DNA of 64,000 nt from Sediminibacterium roseum (lineage in GTDB: Bacteria; Bacteroidota; Bacteroidia; Chitinophagales; Chitinophagaceae). The translations under genes were made by a program, and so were the position numbers. Of this stretch, positions 56,156 through 63,130 are shown in pieces. How positions within the stretch are numbered: position 1 is the stretch's first letter; each line of letters opens with the position of its first letter. Where the stretch lies: assembly GCF_009939005.1 (NCBI RefSeq), contig NZ_JAACJS010000002.1, forward strand, positions 464,646-528,645, in the 5' to 3' direction. The notes under the pieces are model-generated. The model was not told where the DNA came from and did no database searches. It worked only from the letters and a program-made list of their open reading frames with translations.

Positions 56156-56179
56156 ATCCCTCGCATTGGTGTGAGGGAT
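56156..56179 (-). terminator. intrinsic terminator near the IS left end
   Basis: On the minus strand ATCCCTC / GAGGGAT form a stem with a 10-nt loop, followed by T residues, 26 nt after the stop of the tail-anchored protein gene. Confidence 0.8.
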
Positions 56180-56205
56180 GTCTGAATCTGAATATACTTT
56201 ACGTC

Positions 56206-56721
56206 TTATCCTATTACGTGTAGTGCAACTAATATGCTTATCAGAGTTGCTAGTGCTATTCCGGCTATTGTCCAATTAAGAGTTTCCCTACTTATTTTCA
56301 AGCCCTTTTTAGTTAAATCGCTATTGTCTGTACCTATGGTAGTTCGGTCGCTGTTGGCTACAGCAGGGCTATTTGCTCCATGAGTAGTAATGTTAGTGAT
56401 GTATTGAGGGGCTTGCGGAGTTTTGGGAACTTGCCGTTCCTTTTCATATTTAAGAGTGCTTTTAATGTGGAGCGAGTTTGTGGGGTAAGCACCTTGCATA
56501 GTTGTCATTAACGCCATTGAAGCCGCACTATCTGCGTAGTCGATGTCCTTATCTTCTTTCAAAGCACGAAGAACTTTAAAAATATCTCCCCTAACGGGGC
56601 GTTGCTGTTCCCTATCTAACCCTTCGGTATATTTTTCAATCAATGGTTTAATGTCCACAGAACACATCGGGGATTCGTGTATAAGTTCCTTAATTTCCTC
56701 AATGAGTTTAAGGTTATCCAT
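56206..56721 (-). CDS. passenger gene: C-terminally membrane-anchored protein
   Basis: A 171-residue protein of unknown family. An N-terminal helical part (MDNLKLIEEIKELIHESPMC) is followed by a polar Ser/Thr/Asn linker and a single C-terminal hydrophobic helix (WTIAGIALATLISILVALHV). No signal peptide, so it would be tail-anchored with its bulk in the cytoplasm. It starts one base after the 46-residue gene's stop, so the two are cotranscribed. Confidence 0.75.
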   Translation of the reverse strand: MDNLKLIEEIKELIHESPMCSVDIKPLIEKYTEGLDREQQRPVRGDIFKVLRALKEDKDIDYADSAASMALMTTMQGAYPTNSLHIKSTLKYEKERQVPKTPQAPQYITNITTHGANSPAVANSDRTTIGTDNSDLTKKGLKISRETLNWTIAGIALATLISILVALHVIG

Positions 56722-56722
56722 G

Positions 56723-56863
56723 TTATTTGCCCTTCTTTTTAATAGGAGTATTTAAAGCCAGTTTAAGCAGTTCATCAGGGGATAGATTGACTTTTAGAGG
56801 CTTCTCATCTTTGAGAGCCTTATTAGTCATTTTGGGCGGCTTAGGGTTGATTGCTTTTGCCAT
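56723..56863 (-). CDS. passenger gene: 46-residue basic protein
   Basis: Start at the ATG at 56863 (MAKAINPKPPKMTNKALKDE); the longer frame upstream has no ATG support. Very basic, ends PIKKKGK, with one short amphipathic helix (SPDELLKLAL). Tight 1-nt spacing to the next gene supports it. Function unknown. Confidence 0.6.
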   Translation of the reverse strand: MAKAINPKPPKMTNKALKDEKPLKVNLSPDELLKLALNTPIKKKGK

Positions 56864-56957
56864 AGCCACTAAGATACAGCGTTTTATACGTAGTATTATC
56901 ACCCCTATTAAGCATAACAAGCATTGATAATCAATCAAATATTAGTTAAACAACCAA

Positions 56958-57000
56958 AGTATTGTATAAGAAATACTAACTTTGAGTAATAATTAGTATT
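56958..57000. promoter_or_regulatory. putative promoter/operator of the HicB-HicA pair
   Basis: TAACTTTG (56977-56984) matches TAnnTTTG. Three copies of the half-site AGTATT/AATACT surround it (56958-56963, 56972-56977, 56995-57000), two of them forming AATACTAA-N13-TTAGTATT. This suits autoregulation by the antitoxin complex. A further TTAGTATT precedes the gene at 58526. Confidence 0.55.
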
Positions 57001-57023
57001 ATTAATTATCAAAAATTAAAATT

Positions 57024-57236
57024 ATGGCACAGATAACCGGTTTATTGATCCCCGCAGAAGGCGAGCAAGGTTACACTGCTATCGTAGCCGAGTTTCCTGG
57101 GATTATTGCGGAGGGAAAAACAAAAGAGGAAGCCAAACAAAATCTTATGGATAATTTCCATTTAGTGATGGAACATAAGCGGCAAGAAATGTATAAGTCC
57201 TATGGTGAAAAGACAGAATCATTTGCTTTAGCATAG
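57024..57236 (+). CDS. HicB-like antitoxin
   Basis: A 70-residue protein with the HicB partial RNase-H-like fold: QGYTAIVAEFPGIIAEGKTKEEAKQNL (two stretches) matches the family pattern of a strand ending in FPGxxxxGxTxEEAxxNL. It lacks a separate C-terminal DNA-binding domain, so operator binding would need the complex or another protein. Its stop is one base before the toxin gene's ATG. Confidence 0.82.
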   Translation: MAQITGLLIPAEGEQGYTAIVAEFPGIIAEGKTKEEAKQNLMDNFHLVMEHKRQEMYKSYGEKTESFALA

Positions 57237-57237
57237 A

Positions 57238-57480
57238 ATGACCAGAAGACAATTATACAATTATATTGTAAAGGAACACAAATGTACACAGCGTGTTTTG
57301 CCGGAAGGGCAGGCACGCTGTATTTATTTTGAGAATCCTAAGAATGGTAGGTATGGTACATTGAATACACCAATTGATGATAGAGAAATGTTACCTGCTA
57401 CTGTGACTGCAATTTGTTTGGCTTTAGGTATTCCCATACCCGCATCGCTTGAACCTCCTGTTACCTTTTCGCGTAATTAG
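57238..57480 (+). CDS. HicA-like toxin (divergent)
   Basis: An 80-residue protein directly after the HicB-like gene. An N-terminal helix (MTRRQLYNYIVKEHKC), a central strand pair (RCIYFENPKNGRYGTLNTPI) and a last helix TVTAICLALGI match the HicA layout, but the usual GSHH catalytic histidine is absent from the central strand. Either a divergent HicA-type mRNA interferase with another catalytic residue or an inactive member. The order antitoxin-toxin is the less common one for HicAB. Its stop overlaps the convergent transposase stop by three bases. Confidence 0.6.
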   Translation: MTRRQLYNYIVKEHKCTQRVLPEGQARCIYFENPKNGRYGTLNTPIDDREMLPATVTAICLALGIPIPASLEPPVTFSRN

Positions 57481-58478
57481 AATTTGTTTATTCTTTTAGC
57501 TTCTTTATCCAACACCCATTTAGGAACACTAGGCAATACTTCAACCTTCTTAGTCAATGTTTTATAGTCTATCCTGCGTTCCATATTTTTTAAGGATAGG
57601 GCAAAGCGATCTGCATCTTTAATTTTACGTGTGTTATAGCGATACGCAAATTCATCGCAATACCTCTGCATGTGTTTTGGTGATGCTTGATGATAAATAC
57701 CATAGATACCACGTTTGAGAGTTGAGAAGAACCCTTCTACACTGTTAGTATGAATATCACCGTTTACAAATTCATCTTTATCATGTCTGATAATCTCATG
57801 CGCTCCAAACATTTTATCTAATCCCCGGTATGCCATTAAGCTATCAGTCATAACAATACTAGGGCGTGTTACGTACTGGTTAACCATTTCTTTCAAAGTT
57901 TGCTTTTGGCTGTCTATTACAACTGCTTTTACTTCACCGTGTCTTTGCAGTAATCCCATAACGCCCGTCTTATTACCCGCGTGTCCTGATTCATAGCCTC
58001 CCTCTTTCTTGTATTGCTCGCGTACTTTCTTGTGCTTATTTTTCATCTTACCACCTACATACGTTTCATCTACTTCTACTATCCCTTCTAATTGTACCCC
58101 TACATTCTTCATCATTTCTCTAATACGGTGGATCATAAACCATGCAGTACGTTGAGTAACGCCTAAGTCTCTGCCTAGCTGGTGTGAAGAAATACCTTTC
58201 TTATGTGCTGTAACCACATACACCGCAGATAACCATTTAGTCAATGGAATACGGCTGCTTTCAAATATAGTTCCTACTGTAACGCTGTATTTCTTACCGC
58301 ATACGTCTTGACTTGCTCCACATTTAAACCTTTTACCGCTCTCAATAACATATGTTTTATCACTAAATCCACAGTAAGGACATACCGGGCAACCATCCCA
58401 ACGTTGAGTAATAAGATAGTCCCTACAAGCCTTTTCAGTAGGCATTGAAAGCAATAATTCGTGTAGATTCTTAAACAT
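57477..58478 (-). CDS. IS1595-family (ISXO2-like) transposase
   Basis: A 333-residue DDE-type transposase. An N-terminal zinc ribbon (CPVCPYCGFSDKTYVIESG, later CG..CGKKYSV) is followed by a helical DNA-binding region (LGRDLGVTQRTAWFMIHRIR) and the ISXO2-like catalytic core, with VEVDETYVGGK (first Asp), TDSLMAYRGL (second Asp) and HTNSVEGFFSTLKRGIYG (Asn/Glu end). Complete, no frameshift, so the element may be active. It is inside the inverted ends at 56098 and 59096. Confidence 0.93.
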   Translation of the reverse strand: MFKNLHELLLSMPTEKACRDYLITQRWDGCPVCPYCGFSDKTYVIESGKRFKCGASQDVCGKKYSVTVGTIFESSRIPLTKWLSAVYVVTAHKKGISSHQLGRDLGVTQRTAWFMIHRIREMMKNVGVQLEGIVEVDETYVGGKMKNKHKKVREQYKKEGGYESGHAGNKTGVMGLLQRHGEVKAVVIDSQKQTLKEMVNQYVTRPSIVMTDSLMAYRGLDKMFGAHEIIRHDKDEFVNGDIHTNSVEGFFSTLKRGIYGIYHQASPKHMQRYCDEFAYRYNTRKIKDADRFALSLKNMERRIDYKTLTKKVEVLPSVPKWVLDKEAKRINKF

Positions 58479-58525
58479 ATATTAGTTATTTTAGTATTCT
58501 CAAAGCAACCTAAAGCGTAATAAAA

Positions 58526-58948
58526 ATGAGTTTACAATTGCCAAAGATTATCCAACGTGAAGGAATTACCATTGTCATTAACGTGTTTCGGGTAGAATAT
58601 AATCCGCTTATTAAAACATTGGATAGTTCAGCATATTTATTGGGGAATGTACAAAAGCCAAAAGGCTTTGTTACTCCCATAGTTAAGTCAAACCATGTGT
58701 TTGTGGACTTACAATTTGTGGTTAAAACCCCAGAATTAGAATTGCCTGCAATCATTGCCACTACTAAAGCGTTATTGTCTGATGACGAGCCAATAGCAGA
58801 TTCTAAACACGTTTGGAACTTGGTAGATGAATACTTAACACTCATTTCAGAAGATATTAAAGAAAATAATGTAGTGGATAAAAACGGAGACCTCATATCA
58901 CTTGGACACAACAATTTCGCTACCGACAATTTTGAGGGAATTATTTAG
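58526..58948 (+). CDS. passenger gene: unknown 140-residue protein
   Basis: A soluble, mixed alpha/beta protein (MSLQLPKIIQREGITIVINV start; acidic C-terminal helices ADSKHVWNLVDEYL). No family recognised. It is divergent from the transposase, with TTAGTATT in the shared upstream region as in the HicB promoter. Its last 51 bases overlap a minus-strand frame (58898-59068). Confidence 0.65.
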   Translation: MSLQLPKIIQREGITIVINVFRVEYNPLIKTLDSSAYLLGNVQKPKGFVTPIVKSNHVFVDLQFVVKTPELELPAIIATTKALLSDDEPIADSKHVWNLVDEYLTLISEDIKENNVVDKNGDLISLGHNNFATDNFEGII

Positions 58949-59068
58949 CCATCGGGTAACCATCTGACCGTCTCTTACTTCAAATGTGGCTATTACCTCT
59001 GCTTCTGTATCTTTAATTTCTTCCCATAGTTCTTCAAAAGAACTCTTACCTAACTCATTATAATTCAA
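58898..59068 (-). CDS. possible 56-residue protein at the IS right end
   Basis: A frame starting with TTG at 59068 behind an AGGGAG stretch. The product is protein-like and acidic (LGKSSFEELWEEIKDTEAEV) but lacks an ATG and overlaps the convergent gene. Its ribosome-binding region lies within the terminal inverted repeat. Confidence 0.35.
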   Translation of the reverse strand: MNYNELGKSSFEELWEEIKDTEAEVIATFEVRDGQMVTRWLNNSLKIVGSEIVVSK

Positions 59069-59173
59069 TTCTTCTCCCTTTACATGATTTAGTGCCCTCG
59101 AAGAGGACTTTGCGCAGCACGGACTTACTAATAATTTTTAATTGTGAAATGAACAATCCGGTGATGTGATTGG

Positions 59174-59690
59174 TCAACCCGCCCAACCTTCTCTGTCGAG
59201 ACTGCGAAATTGAATCGCCTCGGCTAAATGCTCCGGTTTGATCTCCTCACTCCCTGCAAGATTCGCGATCGTTCTGCTTACTTTTAAGATCCTGTCGTAT
59301 GCGCGGGCGCTTAAATTCAACCGCTCCATCGCTTTCTTCAAAAGCGCTTCACCAACAGGGCTGATGATGCACATTTCACGCAATTGTTTGCTGCTCATTT
59401 GTGCATTGCAAACGTGCCGGGCATTTCGGCATATCGTGCTGACTGGATCTCACGCGCACCTATCACCCTTTCGCGGATGGCTGATGAAGATTCGCTTTCA
59501 TTGTGATTGCTGAGTTCGCTGAACGCTACAGGCGTTACCTCCACATGCAGATCAATACGATCCAATAAAGGCCCCGATACTTTATTCAGATATTTCTGGA
59601 CCGCACCCGGCGGACAGGTGCATTCTTTCTCCGGATGGTTGTAAAACCCACAGGCGCATGGTTTTGTCGATACTGTGCAGGTACACCGCC
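59174..59690 (-). pseudogene. comM/yifB-like 3' fragment, copy 1 (frameshifted)
   Basis: C-terminal third of a Mg-chelatase-like AAA+ ATPase of the ComM/YifB family. The 5' piece reads KPCACGFYNHPEKECTCPPG, SGPLLDRIDLHVEVTP and so on. Near 59411 one base is missing, and the frame continues as SSKQLREMC...[20 protein letters not shown] to the normal end GWAG. The N-terminal two thirds (Walker motifs) are absent; a broken HTH gene on the other strand abuts. Non-functional. Confidence 0.85.
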
Positions 59691-59714
59691 CGCGTGCAAA
59701 AGCCTCATTTTCAA

Positions 59715-60104
59715 GGCTATCCCCAACACCCGAAAACGCTCGGGGATCATATCAGGAAGCGGAGAATGGATTTGGGGTTGTATTAAAGCTAAGCCGCAAA
59801 GTTGATGAATGTGTCAGAAGACTGCCTGTGTTATTGGGAGAATGGACGCAATGAACCGCGACTCTATCAATATCCCACGATCATTGCTTTTCTCGGCTAT
59901 TACCCCTTTGACCACGAAACGGAAACGTTTGGAGGGAAGATCAAGCGGTACAAATACGAGCATGGGTTGAGCAATTTGAAGCTCGCGAAGATGCTTGGTG
60001 TGGATGAAGGAACTGTTGCCAATTGGGAGCGAAATAAGTGCCTTCCTCACAAAGAAGCATTGAAAGGGTTACTTTCGACGTTAAACAAAAACGCCGCTCA
60101 TTGA
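59715..60104 (+). pseudogene. helix-turn-helix (XRE-like) gene with two nonsense codons, copy 1
   Basis: The frame GYPQHPKTLGDHIRKRRMDL is interrupted by TAA at 59784-59786 and 59790-59792 (each one change from CAA, in a stretch expected to read Q-x-Q). It then continues AAKLMNVSEDCLCYWENGRN through a second HTH (LAKMLGVDEGTVANWERNK) to a normal stop. A common Bacteroidota double-HTH protein. The C-terminal 100 codons remain open and could be translated from an internal start, but the first HTH is lost. Confidence 0.8.
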
Positions 60105-60117
60105 GCGGCGTTTTTTT
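60086..60117. terminator. bidirectional terminator between convergent genes
   Basis: AACGCCGCTCA / TGAGCGGCGTT stem with A and T tracts; the HTH stop codon is in the hairpin and the convergent gene's stop lies at its edge. Confidence 0.9.
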
Positions 60118-60854
60118 CATTGCTTAAATTCATCAAAGTATCGTCGTATTTCGGTAGAGATTTCTGTAATTTTTTCCAAAGTGTACAACGTTTTGCCAGC
60201 GTTCATTTTAAAGCGGTATTCTTTAAAATAATAATCGTAAGACTGAACATCTATCCGATATGCCTTGGTTTTCTTTGTGCTATCCAATTGGCGGCATAAC
60301 GTTTCATTAACGGTCTTCAACTTGTCTGAATAGTTGACTTTCCATGTTTCAATAAGAGCATTATCTTTTTTATGCCTGAATTCGTACACTTCATACAACC
60401 CATTTTTATCGCGTTTGGATTTCACAACCCTAACTTTGAAATTCAAAAAAATGGGATAGAGATCGGTTATCACAAACCATTGGTTTTTTAGTGCATCCTT
60501 TCTGCTAATTTGTTTTTTTGACGACAGATTTTGAGGGTTGAATTCGTAACCTAAATTTGTGACAGTATCACACACAAAAATTCGAAATCTAGTTTCCTGA
60601 ACTAATTTGTTATTTGGCCCTACGGAATCGAACTTGTAAGACATTTTATACAACTTGATAGTAGCGAGCGTGTAGATGTCAACTGTTCCGTTAGAATAAT
60701 GAATGATGCCAGTATCAGATTGAATGGGCAACCGCTCGCTGATTCTTACGCCACTAATATCCGAGTTGTGATTTGATTGTTGCGAGATCGCACATTCAGG
60801 ATATGCAAAAATGATTATGAAAATCGCAAGTAAAGTGTCATATGTAGTTCTCAC
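60117..60854 (-). CDS. exported protein of unknown function (variable family, member 1)
   Basis: A 245-residue protein starting with GTG (MRTTYDTLLAIFIIIFAYPECAISQ signal). The body is beta-rich and basic. The motif FVCDTVTNLGYEFN-x-LSSKK followed by K-DAL..QW has a counterpart in the protein encoded at 63131, and the end regions (RQLDSTKKTKAYRI) also align loosely, so the two are distant paralogues. It follows the frameshifted lipoprotein gene by 31 nt on the same strand. Confidence 0.7.
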   Translation of the reverse strand: MRTTYDTLLAIFIIIFAYPECAISQQSNHNSDISGVRISERLPIQSDTGIIHYSNGTVDIYTLATIKLYKMSYKFDSVGPNNKLVQETRFRIFVCDTVTNLGYEFNPQNLSSKKQISRKDALKNQWFVITDLYPIFLNFKVRVVKSKRDKNGLYEVYEFRHKKDNALIETWKVNYSDKLKTVNETLCRQLDSTKKTKAYRIDVQSYDYYFKEYRFKMNAGKTLYTLEKITEISTEIRRYFDEFKQ

Positions 60855-60885
60855 AATGAATGAATTTGATGTTTAATCTACGGTA

Positions 60886-62095
60886 TTAATAGCCAACATA
60901 CACCTGACCTGTACTTGAACCAGTGTAAACAGGTGAACCGCGTACACCAAACGCGCATGCAATAGTATAGTTAAAAGTCCAACTTCCCGCCACGTTTGCC
61001 TCAGTATTACCATTACCCAGCGTTCCGTTAGTAAACGTTCCAGTGAGGCTACCTGAGTGACACGTCGGAAATCCGTCAGGCGTTGATGTGTTTGTGAAAA
61101 TAGCATTTACAAATTTCCACGTTGGGTCATACACGCTGGTTTTGTATTGCTCACCATAGTAATTTGCAAAATATCTGTTGTACCAAACATTCGCCAGTTC
61201 GAAATTTGTAAAGTGCCATTTACCGGTATACGGTCTGTAGAGATAGCCGGAAACTGGGTCAACTTCAAATGACCCAATCGAAGTTGTATGCCATTCATTC
61301 ACGGACTCCTGAGAGACATTAGCAAACAGGTCGTCAACCTCTTCGTCGGTAAATCCACAAGCGGGAGGTGGTGGGGGTGGAGCGCCGTCACTGCCTCCTC
61401 CTCCACCCTCATAGCATTCGCCGCTATAATATAAAAACGTCACTTCTAAGATTCTATGTGTTTCTTGGTCGTATTCAATCAAAAACCATGCAAGGCACTC
61501 CTCGATAGGCGGAATATAATCTGATCGGGTGCCGCTGGCAGTTTTTGTCGCTTTGGCGAACGCCACTTTGACGTCTTGCCCTTTCGCTACACCCATTCCT
61601 TTGAAATTCCTAACCTTTCCGCCTACACCGCCAACCCACACCTTAATAGGATTGTTGGTAAGCGATCGAACCTTAATAGAATCTCCTGGGATCATGGAAT
61701 TGCCCGCGAACAAGGTCCGGATCGTTGTAATGTCTTTCGCTTCATAAATCCCATCGAATGTATATGATGAGTCATTTTTTACGAGGGCAAAAAATTGTTC
61801 TCGCCGTTGAACTGACATTGATTTCATCTTGATGAGAACTAAAGGCTTTTCGTTTGCTCTTTGTATTGTATAGCTTATTGCATAGTCTAGTCCTCCTTTC
61901 ATGAGAATGTCGCTTCGTTGTTTGTCTTTCGTGTTGGCAATTTTGCCGTACGACAAATACCATTGTTCGACGATCTTTTGGAAGCCAAGTACTTCGGGAT
62001 TTGATGTTGTTTGCAAATGCTCTTTTTTACAAGCAAAAAAAAACGCCTGTTGCTAGCGCGATAAGCAAAAGCAGTTTTGATGATAGTAGTTTCAT
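60886..62095 (-). pseudogene. lipoprotein gene with homopolymer frameshift in the signal peptide
   Basis: From the ATG at 62095 the frame gives MKLLSSKLLLLIALATGV and then stops after a run of nine T (A9 on the plus strand, 62035-62043). With eight T it would continue FFACKKEHLQTTSNPE, a normal lipobox and the 376-codon downstream frame. The mature part has a Gly5/Pro6 linker (GGGGGSDGAPPPPPPACG) and a C-terminal beta-rich domain with GSWTFNYTIACAF; no family recognised. The tract could be a phase-variation switch, a recent loss, or a sequencing error. Likely operon with the gene at 60117. Confidence 0.75.
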
Positions 62096-62291
62096 TGTTT
62101 TGGTTTAATGAAGAATGAATGTAAATCGAATAAAGAACTTAGCGTAGGGGTAACCCCCCTTTTTTTTATAATACGGGAAAAATACCCGGCTACTAGTTAA
62201 TTAGCAGAGAAACAGAGTCATGTGATCCAGAAATATGTATTATTCATTCTCCGCAGAGTGTCCTTAAAACCAACTATTTTTTGAACGTTCT

Positions 62292-62322
62292 CCGCAGACG
62301 TCTCCCGAAGGGGACTCTGCGG
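62292..62322. repeat. hairpin of the comM 3' module, copy 2
   Basis: CCGCAGA c GTC t CCC-GAA-GGG GAC TCTGCGG. It has the same architecture and bulges as the hairpin split by the IS, with paired (compensatory) base differences. It lies about 90 nt downstream of the second comM fragment's stop. Confidence 0.8.
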
Positions 62323-62411
62323 TCGGAGGGTTACACATGCCATTACGAACAAAACGATGCTTGTCGGTAACAGACGGATGAGAAAGGTCCGATTGGCGGG
62401 CAATGAGTTTA

Positions 62412-62635
62412 TCAACCCGCCCAACCCTCTCTATCCAGACTCCGAAACTGTATCGCCTCTGCAAGGTGCTCCGGCTTAATGTCATCGCTTCCGGCGAGAT
62501 CCGCAATTGTCCGGCTCACTTTCAAAATGCGATCGTACGCACGCGCACTAAGATTCAATCGTTCCATTGCTTTTTTTAAAAGCGCTTCGCCAACAGAACT
62601 GATCTCGCATATTTCACGTAGCTGCTTACTGCTGC
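62412..62635 (-). pseudogene. comM/yifB-like 3' fragment, copy 2
   Basis: The last 73 codons of a ComM/YifB gene ([18 protein letters not shown] ... GWAG). Compared with copy 1 it differs at only six residues but at many synonymous positions. The fragment begins at the same point as copy 1's intact C-terminal frame and is fused to an HTH remnant. Confidence 0.85.
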
Positions 62636-62753
62636 GAACATGCTGAGTATTGATGAAGGAACAGTCGCAAAATGGGCGTCAAATAAGACTTTACCTTTAG
62701 CACGAACTATTGGAAAAGTTTCCATTATCCTAAGTTTAAATACCACCTATTAA
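62634..62753 (+). pseudogene. helix-turn-helix gene remnant, copy 2
   Basis: [20 protein letters not shown] corresponds to the second HTH of copy 1 (KMLGVDEGTVANWERNKCLP) and runs to a stop inside the following terminator. Everything upstream of this helix is missing. Confidence 0.75.
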
Positions 62754-62766
62754 GGGTGGTATTTTT
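62739..62766 (+). terminator. intrinsic terminator after HTH remnant
   Basis: AATACCACC / GGTGGTATT stem, 7-nt loop, then T residues; it overlaps the remnant's stop codon. Confidence 0.85.
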
Positions 62767-63130
62767 CCAAATCCGCAGAGATGCGATTGTTGATTGAGCT
62801 GTGGCAGCCGATGAAATATGTTTGCGTAGCTAGTGATCTATCTATAATTAATATCAACCACCCATTATTTTCATTGCAAATAAAAAAAGGGTTTTCACCC
62901 CTTTTTCAATTCAAAGCATTGCGATATTTTCAATCAATAAAAGTTGTCACCCTCACCAATCTCGGTACAACGATAAAACCCAATAAACTATCAGCACAAG
63001 GATCGATAAGCTATAATGCGATATTTTACATTACTTGTTTAAATAACTTGCAATATGCAAAGCCAAAATCGATACGTCAACGCCAACCCTTGTTGCCAGT
63101 TATTCAGTGAATCCTTGATTCAACAGAACT
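62767..63130. other. AT-rich intergenic stretch with a terminator-like hairpin
   Basis: No convincing gene: the 109-codon frame at 62781-63110 has no recognisable content and runs through a hairpin. That hairpin, AAAAAGGG / CCCTTTTT (62884-62906, 7-nt loop), could terminate in both directions. Confidence 0.55.

Larger units (their letters stand above)
56098..59096. mobile_element. IS1595-family element with passenger genes
   Basis: A 2,999-bp element. The ends are imperfect inverted repeats of 23 bp (56098-56120 and 59074-59096; 17/23 matching, both starting GG and sharing AATCA..TAAAGGGAG). It is flanked by the direct repeat CTCGAAGA (8 bp, the usual IS1595 target-duplication length). Contents: an ISXO2-like transposase, HicB/HicA-like pair, tail-anchored protein, 46-residue basic protein, a 140-residue protein and a possible 56-residue protein. 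The DNA is clearly AT-richer than its surroundings. IS1595-family elements with passenger genes are known; this cargo set is not one I recognise. Confidence 0.88.

Noticed and set aside
62781-63110. 109-codon plus-strand frame
   Set aside because: Runs through a terminator-like hairpin, no signal, motif or conserved composition.
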